DNA of 64,000 bases from Rhyacichthys aspro (GCA_036850595.1 CM072152.1:7273640-7337639); one strand, 5' to 3'. Positions 47,869 through 60,289 are shown, counted from the stretch's first letter. Notes: a model not told the origin generated them from the letters alone. A program made the numbers and translations.

Positions 47869-49769
47869 CATCATAGACTCAACAGCACACACAGACCATG
47901 TATGGACTGACACACACAGAAAACTGCATGGACAGAAATGTGGAGTCTACAGTTTAAAAGCCAAGTTCAAATTTTTAAAAAAAGGCTATTCATCAGTGGA
48001 TATGTCACATGTGACCTGCCACTGTAATGACAGAGCATGTCATTTGATATGAATCTGTACATGAAGTCACGTCTTGATACTTCACAAAAGCTGCCTGTCA
48101 AAGTTTTATATCAACTATTTTGTGAACTTAAAGCATTAAATCCACAGTTGGCTGTGCCTCGTGTGGACACATCTTTCACTCTCCGTGCAGTATTTTACCT
48201 TCAGAAGGATGTTTATCCTCTATCTGGACTTTGACAACAACAAGTTACCACATAACTCTACCTCAATAGAAAAACCCCTTCCACACATGCACAAGCCTAC
48301 AGACTTTAAGGTTGTGGCTACAATTAGGAACACAATCTAGTCAATCAGACACAATCGAATCAGACTGATATTAGCACATTAACTCTGCTAATGGCTATTG
48401 TTAAGCATCTTTGTGATGCAGAAAACCCAGAGTAAAGGTCTGTTCACCTTAGTTCACCTCACCCCTAATCCATTTGTAGTACAGACCCCTGCAGAGTAGC
48501 TGATGGTATAAACAAACCTCATAAACCACTGGGTTTACTTTCAATACATTCCTCTATGAAATCGCTCCGATGTGGACCCAAAAGACCTTTAGCAATGAAC
48601 CTGCAGATATTGTTGCTCGTCATCATTTTTAAGATTTACAATCTCCATAAACATTTATTTTAAGACTTGTACCCAGCAGGCCTGGGGTCATGTGAAGTAC
48701 CAGCTCTCACTGTAAGCCCACTTATCTCCAATAAAGCTTGTGTAAAGCCCCGAGTTTTTTCCCTTGCATGTGATTGCAGCATATCCTTTCCTATCCCATG
48801 AATTAGAGTCAAGGAAATATGATTTCCAAGTAAGACACAAAGGACACAGTTGCTCCTTTTGGCTTTGTGTTTGTGTGTTCCATGGATACACAAAAGGAAA
48901 GTGTTTGATCCTGGAACGAAGCGAAGATAAACTTTCACAAAGATGGCTCGCAAACAAAATGATGGACAAGCAGGTGAGATGTACAGGAGGTGAGAGCATA
49001 GTATATATAGATAGTATAGCTTCACAGCAAAGTGGGAATTTTTCTTACTTTGTCTCCCTGGTTATTGCTTGGACTAAAGTATGTATGTCCCTTTTGACAC
49101 GTTCCCATAACTTTCAATAATGCTGCTTTGGAGACAGAAGAATGAGAATGAAGGAGGCATGAACGAGGACCATTTTCTTTGCAAGTCAAACCCCAAAGCA
49201 CACCAAAAGACATTCAGAGACTATGAAAGATATAAAAGCACTTACATCCACTGCTTCATCTGTTTGAATGTTAGGCGTCATGTTTGTGAACTACACATTT
49301 GTATAAATCAAAGAAAATGGTATCAATAGTCGTTTATGCAGCTGTATATACGCTGACAATGAATTTTAATGCTGATGTCAAGATGTGGTCCCCTCAGTGG
49401 GTGATACAGAGTAAAGGAAAACGAGAATGGAGTTAGGTGAAATGAAACACAGCATAAGAAATGTGCAGGTTAATGGTAGAAAACTAACAATGTTGTGAAG
49501 ATTAAAGATTAACTGACTTTTACCCCATGTTTAATCATGGATTCAAAATCCAATTCATTCAGTTTTATTCTATTATAAGTTTTTCATGCATCATTTTGTA
49601 AATTCACTTCAATTTCAATCTGTGCCAATGTGCCCTCATTTTAAGCCCAATTTTGACCCCATGAAATGGTTGTCCTTTCGGGTGGTGTCATTTTGTCTAG
49701 TTTTAGAGTGGCTTTGTTTTACTTCTGTTGAGAATAATTTAGTGCCTTTGTTTCTGAATAATGTTTAAA

Positions 49770-49868
49770 GTCCCAAAAATACCACCTATTAAATGTATTG
49801 GATGGCACATAAAACATTGCAAAGGGCTGCATTTGGCCCCTGGGTCTTGAGTTTCCATGTCTGCATTA
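49770..49868 (-). mobile_element. hAT-like terminal sequence (opposite orientation)
   Basis: On the minus strand: cagacatggaaactcaagac followed by ccaggggccaaatgcagccc, resembling the hAT-like ends at 13375 and 36586. The other end is not identified. Confidence 0.45.
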
Positions 49869-51039
49869 CAGAGTCAAGATGTCATAGATTGACTGACCAT
49901 GTTTGTTTCTTGTTTACAAGATTTTTTTTGTTGTTCTGTGCACTATGGAGACAATCTTTTGGGGCATGAAATATTTTGTTGCAGAACCTTAAATCAGCTT
50001 TGGTAGTAAATTAAGATGCCAGCTGTTGTGAGTGAATATGAAAAGTACATTTACACACATTTGTTATAACTACTTTAAATTTCTGAGTACAGAAGTTTGC
50101 AAAATGAAACACACCAAAATCAAAGCCTGGCGTTCCCAATCAGCAAATTTGAACCTGACTCTCAATGCAGATGGAACTTTTTTTAGAATAACAATATGGT
50201 GCTCATAATAAACAATTCAGCAAAGTAACACCTAAGAAGAATGGTATTCATCTGCCAAAAAGAGCTCCAGAAAGGCCAAGATGCATCAAAGCTACTACTT
50301 GTCATATTTTAATAATGAAGATACAAAGTTCTGAAGGCAGTGGGCCAATGCCTTACTGTACACATTTATTTCATTTATTCTGCATCTATCTAGGTCATTT
50401 ATCATGGAAAATCACTACTCTGTCAAAACAGAAGGGAAACATGAAAGAACTGCTGTAGTCTGTTGGATTAGAAAAAAAGGTGAATACATTAACAGTGCAC
50501 TCCAATAAGCTGTCATGTTACATAATGACAAATGACTCCCAACTGGCTTCATGTTCTGGGGTTTGTTGAATAATTAACAGCAAACTTTTTCACATTTTGC
50601 GGTCTAGTCTTTTTTGCATTTAGGAGATGTTTAATTTCCACACAAACATGTTCTATGAATATTTAATGACAAAATGCTGCTGCCTTGGTTTTAAATGCAC
50701 TCAGAGTGGGCCAGCCTTTTCTTAAGTAGTACTTATGGCTTGGCTTACACTGTCAGAAGGTTTTTGTGTATTTTCATTAAAATATGTGCTTTTATATTAA
50801 GAGTGATGCTAGTTCTTTAGATTCCTTGTTTAGGTCATGCACTTAGCACGTAGCTAAATGTTCCAAAAATGCATGAATAAAAAATACTAAATAATAAGTA
50901 ATAAACTGTTAAATGACTAGATTGGGGTATAAAGGAAGACTGCTCTAGTGTGCACCTACCTTACTGTAAAATCCCACTTCATTTAATGCCTTGAGATGCT
51001 TCTATCCAAGGATTATGAACAGGATTTTATTCAACGGCA

Positions 51040-51260
51040 GGTAATAGTTTACAGCTTCCTCTCAAGCCACACCTCCTGAACGACTAAAGGGTTCAGAGTG
51101 CAACGGTACTGCTGCAGAAACTCACATCAGAAGGTAACAATGTAGATCTGGTATATTATATTGCAAGAGATACAGATTTTGGTCAGATATATGTTCACAG
51201 AGCTGCTTAGTGGAGTATCTGGTCTGTGCACAATGTATTATATGGTAAATGTTATATAGT
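51040..51260. mobile_element. probable MITE remnant ending tatatagtgttgctttaag
   Basis: The right end, gttatatagtgttgctttaa, resembles the ends of the fish elements noted at 25735 in opposite orientation. The internal accatcacctcc-type words are diverged. Weak call. Confidence 0.3.
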
Positions 51261-52029
51261 GTTGCTTTAAGAATCTGTGATAAAAAAAAACAAAAAACAA
51301 AAAACAGGACCTGGACAGAACGAGGGCTGAAGGATTACGATTGGACATCACACCTCTGCACCTCAGCAACTATTTTTAGGTGGCTGCCTCTTCAGGTGCC
51401 AATAGGCAGGATTACACTGTTCTAAGACGCACAAACACAGCTAACTTGTCTCTGATGTCACTGATTTACTGAAGTGTAAATAAATATGACACAATACAAT
51501 AAAAAAGCACCACACATGTCACGTACATTATGCAGTTTGTTGTGGTTTTGTTAAAGATGCAGTAAATTGAATTAAAAGTCACATACTCCACATAATATAA
51601 CCTTAATTTCAGTTAGACTAATTACCCCGATGCCTCTGTGCTGCTTTTGGTTTTGCTACAAAGTAAAAACTGTCTTTAAATCTTCTTTTTTAAGAGACCC
51701 AATAAAAGGCTGCTTAGATCTTCTTCAAGCCTGTGAATGACTGAAGCTAATGGCTCACACAAACGTTTTAAGGACACAGTAAAGTCATTATTACATCAAT
51801 ACATTCATGCACCAGTATTGAAACTTCTACTTTAAAGTAATATTTTGTTTTAGTCAAACTTTTTTTTTTTTTAGACTGGACCAAAAATGCCAAGTCCGGA
51901 TTTAATAAATATATTAAAATCTGCCAAAAGTGCTATTCTAGTGTGTGGCTAAATACATTTAATGTAAATTGAAAGTGTGAAGGGTATTAAACAGTGGACT
52001 TCTTTTAAAATATATTTCATCTCCTATAA

Positions 52030-52321
52030 ATCAGTTCAGAGTGTGTTTTGTCTCTTCATCTTTAAATCGCTCTGTGCGTAAACAGCGTAGATGACAAGGC
52101 ACGCACGCAGTAAACGTACACATTCTACGTAGCTCCAAAGCAAAAGGGACTAGCTACTGCTGCTGCAGAACATGTAGCTGTAAACGCTGCTTTTTAGATT
52201 TACTCGAATTGTAACTAAGGGAAATCGGTAAACCTTGTTGGAAAAGGACGCTTGCTGACTATCTACTGTTAATTACCAGTGACGGCTCAGTGACGTGCGT
52301 CATTACGACCTGAACTAGCAG
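52030..52321 (+). promoter_or_regulatory. hdac11: hdac11 promoter and 5' UTR exon 1 (ends 52321)
   Basis: The stretch just left of 52321 is CpG-richer than its surroundings, contains a CRE-like pair tgacgtgcgtcattacg (52291-52307), and ends in actagcag|gtgagtta, a consensus donor 1.2 kb before the first conserved coding exon. The exon carries no ATG in frame with the HDAC11 reading frame, so it is 5' UTR. The transcription start is not determined; the exon probably begins somewhere between 52050 and 52250. Confidence 0.5.
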
Positions 52322-52523
52322 GTGAGTTACATCGTTTTAAGCTAGTTCTCTCCAAATGGTATGCAGTATTTATCAGCGAAACTGTAATTAAAGTCGTGTG
52401 TTACTGGTTAAATAAAACGTTCGTATAATGTTTTGAATCGCTGTGCAAAGAGATTTCGGTTTGGTTTGTTGCTTGTCAACATTCCTCTTTGCTGTTGCGT
52501 CTTTGGAAACACACAGAGGCGAC

Positions 52524-52535
52524 TGCGCATGCGCG
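52524..52535. promoter_or_regulatory. hdac11: NRF1-type palindrome
   Basis: TGCGCATGCGCG matches the NRF1 consensus (T)GCGCATGCGC(A) in its palindromic core. It lies inside intron 1, 203 bases after the exon 1 donor and 140 bases before exon 2, a position that suits a second, downstream transcription start. Confidence 0.5.
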
Positions 52536-52690
52536 CAACACATGCCACATCTGCTTCGTTTTGTGATAACAGTGCTCACATTAAGGCTAATGAGTGTGGG
52601 TTATATTTAACGTACTACCAAACAAGCATTAACTTAACTGGGTAATATCTCTGTTAACTGCTTTTTTCTCCACAGATGCCATAAGTAGCA

Positions 52691-52723
52691 ATGCCAGAAA
52701 AAAATGTCTTACAAGGAAGATAA
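52691..52723 (+). promoter_or_regulatory. hdac11: upstream ORF overlapping the hdac11 start codon
   Basis: Exon 2 (from 52676) first has ATG-CCA-TAA at 52676-52684, then a 10-codon uORF MPEKNVLQGR stopping at 52723. The latter overlaps the hdac11 ATG (52704) in another frame. Its ATG has G at -3. Scanning ribosomes meet both before the real start, so leaky scanning is needed for HDAC11 synthesis if the mRNA has this 5' end. Confidence 0.55.
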
Positions 52724-52738
52724 TGGAGGGAAAGGAAG
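52704..52738 (+). CDS. hdac11: hdac11 coding exon 2, N-terminus
   Basis: Exon 2 runs 52676-52738 (acceptor ttttttctccacag, donor ggaag|gtgagc); coding begins at ATG 52704 (A at -3). It encodes MSYKEDNGGKG and two bases, and joins in frame with exon 3 to give GSSHHTELYGNIP. Compared with human HDAC11, which starts just before the equivalent of HTELY, this gives about 11 extra N-terminal residues. This start is chosen because upstream ATGs are out of frame and soon stop. The extension is hydrophilic and outside the deacetylase fold. Confidence 0.7.
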
Positions 52739-53556
52739 GTGAGCACGATCAACAGCCTTTCAGTCATGTCAGTGTATGGACAGGCACTCAGTATGTAAAA
52801 AATAACTTCATGTTAACTTGTTGTTGGCCCTGTTTCAAGAAGCAGGTTTAGTCTAAATTAAGACAATGTTAAGTATGTTAAACTTGGAAAGAGGAAGTTT
52901 TCAGGTTTTATTCTCTACCCTGTTAGAAGAAACTCAATATGCAATACATTGCATTTTCAATGAACACACTGGAAAAAAGATATTGCTTTTAATATACAGT
53001 ATTTAGCTATACATTTATCTACATCCACTTTGCAAAAACTTATTATCAGCTTCAAAATTCTGACACAAGCAAATGTGGGTGTGTAGACAATAGATAGATA
53101 GTATAGATATACAGTATTTATATATACATTTATTTTATTTTGAATAAGACACAGTGCTACAATAGAGCATAAAGTTAATCAAGTTTGAGCTTTATTTACT
53201 AGGCCTACTTATTATCCATCGCTGGCTAAATTATTATCCCAAATGCTATTATTTATGTAAGCCTAAGCATATATACAACGAATGCATGTTATACTTATAC
53301 TCATGTTATGCACTTATACAACTTGATTTTCTGTAGCAGCTGCATTGTTAACTGTAGTTACTGTTTGCACGAGGAACAAAGTCATAGTTTATACATTAGT
53401 GAATCTTGCTTTCCTGGCATCAAAAATGAAAATGATAATCAAAAACACTTCCACATAGACTTTTCCATCAGTGTAATTCGCAGGTAACTATGCATTTACT
53501 TTATGTTAATGTATTTCAGCTAGGTTGCACTAAAATCTCTGTCCTTGTGCTTGTAG

Positions 53557-53705
53557 CTCCCACCACACTGAATTGTATGGAAACATCCCAAGAACATGTC
53601 TGCCCATTGTGTACCACTCAGACTACAACATTACCTTTATGGGTCTGGAAAAGCTCCATCCTTTTGATGCAGGGAAATGGGGGAAAGTCATTCACTTCTT
53701 GAAAG
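53557..53705 (+). CDS. hdac11: hdac11 coding exon 3
   Basis: Acceptor tccttgtgcttgtag, donor tgaaag|gtgtgtg. Encodes residues 12-61, including PIVYHSDYNITFMGLEKLHP and FDAGKWGKVIHFLK, which is almost identical to the vertebrate HDAC11 N-terminal block. This part forms the first strand and helices of the arginase/deacetylase fold and the rim of the active-site tunnel. The exon is 149 bases long and ends in phase 1, compatible with exon 4. The plus-strand frame starting at 53490 is a different frame and irrelevant. Confidence 0.95.
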
Positions 53706-54771
53706 GTGTGTGAAACAACATGGCAGCTATACCTTACATATGCTGCAATTTTTTACCAATTATTAATACCAAGTATGTTTGATGACTGCATTAAAACGGT
53801 CTCAAAGACAGTTAGAGATGCTAAGAGCGGGACAGAAGGGTGAGTAAAGGTATGCTGTATTCAGTGGAGAGAGGACAGATAATTAGAAATAGGTCCCTAT
53901 GGGCGCCAAGCAGGTAAAGAGGAGCCCACCGATGCTTCAAGGCCAAGGAAAAGAGCCTGGCACCACTTCACATGGAGCTGTTGTCAAATTACACTCTGGA
54001 AGCTCTTTGCTGCAGAAAGTGCTAAACGCAGCTTAATGAATTCTGAAAGCTATTTGAAGCTAAGGGTAAATAAATATATAAAACAGAACACGGTGCTGAC
54101 AGAGGAAAACCTTGACTTTTGTAATATTTTATCCTTCTTATAAGTAAATCAAATCACATTAAGAAAATATGACAAAAGAACAATAATGAGTCCCCCGTGA
54201 ATTCAGATTTTAATGAGCTGTCTACTTTAGTTTAGAAGTCAGAGTATAATTCTAAGCACCAAGTAACCTTCTGTCTGTCCATGAAAGGGAGAGTTGCATG
54301 CATCATCCATTTAGGATAATTAAGTGAGAGGTTTTCACAGTCATTGAAAATGCATCAATTCTTATTACAAGCAATAAATGTTTCTGAAAAAAAATCTAAA
54401 CATGCAAAATAAATACTTACATAAAGCTATGTTTTAAATCTGTAAGGTGAGTACATCAAATAACAATTATATTTATCGTCACTGCAATATATGCTTGATT
54501 CCATATGCCACACATTCACATTTATTTGAATATATTTGAGCTATTAATTCATGCCCACCTCTTCTAGATGCTTCTATATCATTGAGGGAAGAGGTTAGGA
54601 ACAGTGAGGTTTATTTAAGATCCAACAAACAGAAAATGACCCCCCTCACACTGAATTATGGCTTTGCAACCATACTGCATATACAGGCTGCCCTAATATT
54701 GTGACATACTGTACAATGTATAGATGTGTATCATTGTCCTTCACTGTTTCTATTTCGTTTGTTTGTTTCAG

Positions 54772-54872
54772 AGGAGCAGTTCCTCACTGATGGGAACATT
54801 GTGGAAGCCCGGGAAGCTACTGAGGAGGACCTGCTGGTGGCTCACACTAAACGCTACCTCAACAGATTAAAG
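54772..54872 (+). CDS. hdac11: hdac11 coding exon 4
   Basis: Acceptor ttcgtttgtttgtttcag, donor ttaaag|gtagatg. With the base left from exon 3 it encodes residues 62-95: EEQFLTDGNIVEAREATEED followed by LLVAHTKRYLNRLK. The EA-EEDLL-VHT-RYL pattern is the conserved HDAC11 helix region. Ends at a codon boundary (phase 0). Confidence 0.95.
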
Positions 54873-55500
54873 GTAGATGTGTTAGTCAAGAGTGACACCA
54901 GCCTTGAGTATAGCAAACGCCCTTGATGTATATGACACTGCAATACAGAAGAGGTTTGCCTTTAATTAGCAAGTTTCACAAGAGACCAATCTGGCTCCAT
55001 TGCTGTTTACTTTATACAACAATATAACAGACCTAATATTCTCTCACCCTCTTTAAATAATGACCATGAGTGGAGCTGAAATCAAGATTGTTATAAAATA
55101 CTTGCCTTACCTCTACTTTTAATACATACAGTGCATTCTGGGGCCTTTTTATACAGTCAGTGATTTAGAAAGAAGCATTGGTAAATCTCTCATAAAGGGC
55201 TCTGTGCTGCAGGAAAAGTGAAAATGATAAGCTCAGTTCTATCAGGGGGGTTTTATTTGCTCACTTCTATTGCATTCAGAAATAAAGAAGCGGCTCCCGG
55301 CTCCATTGAATTTACTATTTGCTGTAAAATAAACAACCGCTAGTTTTATTATTTCTGTCTTCAGTGTGCTATACGTTTATATCCAGCCTCACATTGGATT
55401 TTGTTTCTTGTCTCTCTTGGGCTTTTTGTGACTGTGTCTTTGCTTTATAAATATAATGTATCTTTCTCTATACTATCTAATAAAGATTTGTCTGTTCTAG

Positions 55501-55617
55501 TGGTCCCTTGTGGTGGCAACAATCACAGAAATTCCACCTCTGGTTTTTCTGCCTAATTTCCTGGTGCAGCGCAAGGTGTTGAAGCCATTGCGGACACAGA
55601 CCGGAGGGACCATAATG
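55501..55617 (+). CDS. hdac11: hdac11 coding exon 5
   Basis: Acceptor gatttgtctgttctag, donor ataatg|gtaagt. 117 bases, 39 codons (residues 96-134): WSLVVATITEIPPLVFLPNF, then LVQRKVLKPLRTQTGGTIM. The block matches vertebrate HDAC11, including the TQTGGT segment preceding the catalytic domain core. Starts and ends in phase 0. The minus-strand frame 55477-55671 is an antisense shadow. Confidence 0.95.
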
Positions 55618-58600
55618 GTAAGTTTTATGCCAAAAAAAGTGTGTTTGAAACCTCAGACGTGAACATGCCACTCTTTGTTACAGCTTGTAGAAGGGAGTGC
55701 ATTTCATTTGAATCCATCCTGCTCAAAACTTATTTTTTTGTGGATTTACTACTTGGCACTAAGTTGTGAAGTGAAATGTGTGAATAACTGGTTGAAATAA
55801 ATATTTTGAAGCATAGTATTGGGATTTCATAATGATGCAGTGATTATATTCCACCCTTCCGGGCATTAAAGCTTTGTATGTCAGTCAACACCATCATTAG
55901 CTGGATCCTTAAATCACTTGGTTGTTTGACTAAATAAAGTTAAATGGCACCAGTGTGACCAGTGAATTCTCCCTCAAGCCCTGTATTCATGTAGTTCTCT
56001 AAAAAAAAAACTCCTTGCATAATTGAAGTTTTTTAAATATCTGAAGTCATATATTCATTGTCATTCATTCATAAAAGCTTTAGTGTATTGCAGGACTGTT
56101 AATACTGTGTAGCCTTAGGGTAGAATCTCGTAAAATCAGAAAACCAACACTGGTAATTATGAAAGCTATGCTTTTTCATTTAATTGCCCTAACCTTGCAG
56201 AGTAACCTGGGTACTATTCCATACCTCTTTGTGCTCTTCTTTGCTCTGTCTGTCGTGAAATGTTAAGCTCCACAGAATTTATATTTGTGGCTCTGTTGTC
56301 TACTTTATCTCCTGTGGAAAAACTGCTGAGACAGCAGCCATTTATTACAATGGCTGTATCCAGAGATGACATTTAATACTAAGTATAGCACAGGAAGTAT
56401 TTTCAATGTTTGGTTAACCTTTAGACCCTACATTACACTTTGCAGTTTATACAGTGACATTAACCACAATGTTGTTTAAAAAGTGACATTTTAATTGGAT
56501 GTTTCATGCAGATGAGGTGAGTTTTTAGATACAGTTTAATGGTTAGACTCACTGATGGAAGAAAGCCTGAGGGGAGCACCTGCTACTGGAAAATGTATGG
56601 TAGAGATGGCCTTGATATTCTCTATGATTGAAAATGGGAAGACAATTTGCCTCATATTTATCTATGTAGGAAAACAGCATATAAAATACAACTGAGGAAC
56701 CAGTTAGATGAAAACAACTAGAAAAGTAAGAAACCTTTAAATCTGTGTTGTCATTAATGAAATAAAAGTCAATCATTCTTGGTGTGCTTAGCTTTCTACA
56801 CTCATACTTTGCTAGTTTAGGTTTTTTGGCTTATATGGCTCAACAGACCAGAGTTTTTACCGTCACATTCTCGTACCTTTTCCATTGTCTTTGTCCCACC
56901 CCAGTTTTTGAACCCTTCGTAAGCTTTATTTTAACCAATGGAAATGCAACTGAAAGAGTGCTAAATACAACTTATAGTATCATATGCATGGTGTACCCAT
57001 TTCTTAGTGGACTTGGTAGTCTGATGGGAAATGAGGCTCTCTGATTATAGCTATGAATAATAAGATAGTGCTGTCCTCCAGAGATGCCACTGTCTAAATG
57101 TATCTACATACACACTGTACAAGCCCTGAGTGTTTAGGATTAAAGTCTTGATTAATTGACATATCTATTTAAATAAGAGGCTGGAAGTCATCTCTGCTTC
57201 CTGAGAATTGAGGAGTAGATAAACATAATGCAGCACGTACACTGCTGTTCAGATTATGTGTATGTTATGATATCATAGCCAACATAACTTATCAATGTCT
57301 TTATATTTCACAGATTGCTGTAGATGGACTCAAGCGCTGATTTAAAAACACGCCTGAGGTTGTTAGTGCTTGTTTTCCCCAGACAGAGTGGAGTGTCGTA
57401 GCCACGGCCCGAGTGTGTGCATACATTCTAATGCCTGTTATTCCTCATCCGTCAGAGCCATATTGGCATTAACACCTGGTCTTCCACCTCATATCTGCTC
57501 CCTTCAGGCTTCCACAACATTAGCTTTCCATTCAGGAGTGACTGACCTGCGTTGAAAGGAGCAGCTGTCACTTTTCACGTCGCGTCTTCTAACCTTGAAT
57601 GGAGCTCGCACGCCGCCGCCGTTAATGGTCTCTCTGATTACACGTGTTCATCAATCTCGCGCCGACAAGCAAGTCCTTTCCTGTGAAGAGTATTAGATAA
57701 ACCTCCAGCTGCTTTCTGAGGGGATAAGGTGGGACGAGACCTTCAAAATAAGCAATCTTGTTTATGCGGGGACATGTGTAGTGGGATTAGAGTGATGAAC
57801 CTATTAGACAAACATGAAAGGCTCGTGTGTCATTTCTCAGGAAAAGTTAAAATAACATGTTGAATGGTTCGTAGACAACCAACAAAGGAGGATGAAAACA
57901 CTCTGCTAGTCCCCTGCATTAACTTGCATTACATTTACATTATTCGAAATCGGCATGGCAGAATCAAAACAAAGGATCTCTGTCCACATTAGCTTTTTAG
58001 CAATTAGGGCAAGGTTCTAGTCATGTTGCATGGTCAGAAATCAGGAAAAATGAACAGCCCAGGCAGTGAAAACAATATAGTCTTGTTATGAAAAGGCCAC
58101 ATTTAACACAAAGCGGAAAGTATCCATTTTGGTCACGGAAATTTTGCAGAAGAGTATCACACTCCGCGAAAACACAGACTTTTGAATCCATCCACCTGCT
58201 GCATTGTTTCGTAAACTGCTTCTTTAGTTAAAAACGATTTCCCAGATGGGTCTCAGAAGGCTATTGGCTGCTGGTGACACAAAGCAAGTAGAACAACAAT
58301 GCTGTGTTTCTGTGCCTCAAAAACTTCAAACCTGTGTACTGATAATATTACTGGTAGTAGATGAACTATACTGCATACTGAGGCGCTAGAGTTTTTCAGC
58401 TCGGGTTGAAAATAGCAGCTTAAAAAGTTGTTTTTCTTTTTGTGGGTAATAAGGACCGTAGGGTTAGCAGCAGTCGTGTTCACAGAGGCACAAAGAGTAC
58501 AGTGCTGTCATGGGCTGAACGTATCAGAGTGAACACAGATTTTTTTGATTATGCTACTGGGCAACATCGGGTTTTGCTAAAGCTGACTTTTTGTAGTATT

Positions 58601-59673
58601 TGATGTAAACAAACAGCACCAATAAAGTCTTTCTGAGATTAAAGCATGGACGCAAACAGAGCCCTAGTAGAACCTGAATGTAACCTAATCATAATGCTTA
58701 ACAAAGGCTGCCTTATTGTACATTGTGCTTTCTAGTACAGTATGATTTTGTTAGAAAGTAGTTTTTGCCAGGAAAAAACAAACACAAAACAAGTTCTCCA
58801 GTTATTTGTTACAGCTAACTGACCCAATTTAAGTTTTAGCATCAGTTATGTTCTAATCTTGAGGGAACTTCTGAATGCTTAACTGTGAGAGAACTTATTT
58901 AACATAAGAAAATCATTAAAAACGATATTATTATTTTATGACGCTTTTGAATAGGAGGCCGTGGGGGCTAGTATCCTTGGATCTAACCCTTACTTTTGCA
59001 TTCTTATCATTGCTAACTGAAGCCAGTTAATATCACATGTTTGATTGTTAGAGAGTTTCCCTTTCTTCTTTTTCCTCCAATTTTTTGCAGCATATTTCAC
59101 AGTGTTTCTTTGTCAGCGTTATGAATGGGCTGTTCACTTACTGCCCCGGGAAATGTGTCAGCGTACACAGGATTGATCTGTAGACTATCCTTTCGCAGCC
59201 TGTAAACCTGTTATTATTGCACTGCTGCTGTGCTGTAGCTTTAGCATGGTGTGAGGGGTTTAAGGCTAAAGGTCCAACTGGTAAAGGGCAAAACGGAAAT
59301 GAAAAAATGTCTTGATATTAAAATGCGTGATTACATTTTGTGCTCGCTCCTTCACATAAGGCTTCAGGAGGAATTGTATAATGTATTTTTCTTCATGTTA
59401 ATGCGTCACATGGTATAGATTTTTCAAACTATAGGTCATGTGTGCATTGAAAAGTCATATTTGAATATACTACCTCAAGGCATGGTTTTTAATTTGCAAG
59501 GTATATGTGTTTTTTTCTTCTGTTTTTTAGATCCCAGTATAATCTGCTTTGAGCATAATTTCAAAGGCCAATTTTCTTTGTCTAAAATGGATTATTGTAT
59601 TAATTAAATTGGGTCAATGCATAAATCATTTGGTTTGGTATTTTTATGTTAAACTTTGATCGTTGTCTTGCAG
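55618..59673 (+). other. hdac11: hdac11 intron 5
   Basis: A 4.06-kb intron between phase-0 exons. No repeats of note; it contains a GC-rich block at 57360-57730 (listed separately). Chance frames of up to 86 codons occur on both strands (for example 56784-57044) without similarity. Confidence 0.85.
57360..57730. other. candidate conserved non-coding element in hdac11 intron 5
   Basis: The most CpG-rich stretch in the intron (cttttcacgtcgcgtcttct, cgcacgccgccgccgttaat, caatctcgcgccgacaagca) with no repeats and no open frame. It could be an enhancer or an internal promoter; no splice donor consensus follows it on either strand that I could see. Confidence 0.35.
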
Positions 59674-59716
59674 GCAGGGAAACTGGCTGTTGAACGAGGA
59701 TGGGCCATAAACGTGG
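59674..59716 (+). CDS. hdac11: hdac11 coding exon 6
   Basis: Acceptor cgttgtcttgcag, donor aacgtgg|gtacgt. 43 bases encode residues 135-148 (AGKLAVERGWAINV) plus one base of the next Gly. The segment leads directly into the Gly-rich active-site loop in exon 7. It is too short to appear as an open frame and is recognised from homology and splice sites. Confidence 0.93.
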
Positions 59717-59882
59717 GTACGTCTTTGAAATATATTAGAAACAACTGAGAAAAAGAGAGCTGTTTGAAATAGCTTAGGTTTTACATATTACATTATTATG
59801 AACAAGTTTTGTGTGGCTATTTTCTTGGTAAAAATAAGTCACCTTCTGTTCATTTTCACATCATTTTTGACCCCATTAACCA

Positions 59883-59915
59883 TTTTTCTTCTTCTTTTTT
59901 TTTTTTTTTTTTTTT
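59883..59915. repeat. polypyrimidine / T-homopolymer tract
   Basis: ttttcttcttc followed by 21 T. Confidence 0.9.
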
Positions 59916-60289
59916 GCTGACCTGAAAAAAGTATGGAACGGTTCACGCTTTTAGTTGTATTTCTCAAAAAAGGACATATAAAAATTTCCTGAATAAGCAT
60001 GACACAACGCAGTCTTTTGACTCACGCGACAACGTGCACTTGCAACGTTGAAAATTGCAAGTGAAAACAGCAACTATTTACTTAAATACATCTAAACTTG
60101 TGATAAACTGTCAGGAACTCAGTCAGTCTTGTATCAGCAGCTCCTTGTCTGCCTTTACTTCAACTTTATGACGACTGTCACTACAAAGAAGAAAAAAACC
60201 CACTTGAATAGTCACAACAGAACTCAACTTTTATAGATAAACATCCAGAGACATCAGTCAGATAGTGTGGGGTTTGAACAGGATTTCAA

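Larger units (their letters stand above)
30160..52040. other. intergenic region between the leftward promoter patch and hdac11
   Basis: Nearly 22 kb with no recognised gene. It is AT-rich, with transposon remnants, one minisatellite and several candidate conserved patches listed separately. Long antisense frame pairs occur at 46763-47145 and 48660-49120 but without homology. In human the gene NUP210 occupies the corresponding place; no part of it is recognisable here. Confidence 0.55.

Noticed and set aside
48927..48974. Possible plus-strand first exon MARKQNDGQA with a gtgaga donor
   Set aside because: The context is AT-rich with no promoter features, and its phase 1 donor does not fit hdac11 exon 2 or 3. 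It would fit exon 4 only by skipping a conserved exon.
48660..49120. Overlapping frames of 103-121 codons on both strands
   Set aside because: They are in mutually exclusive frames, without similarity, codon bias or splice sites.
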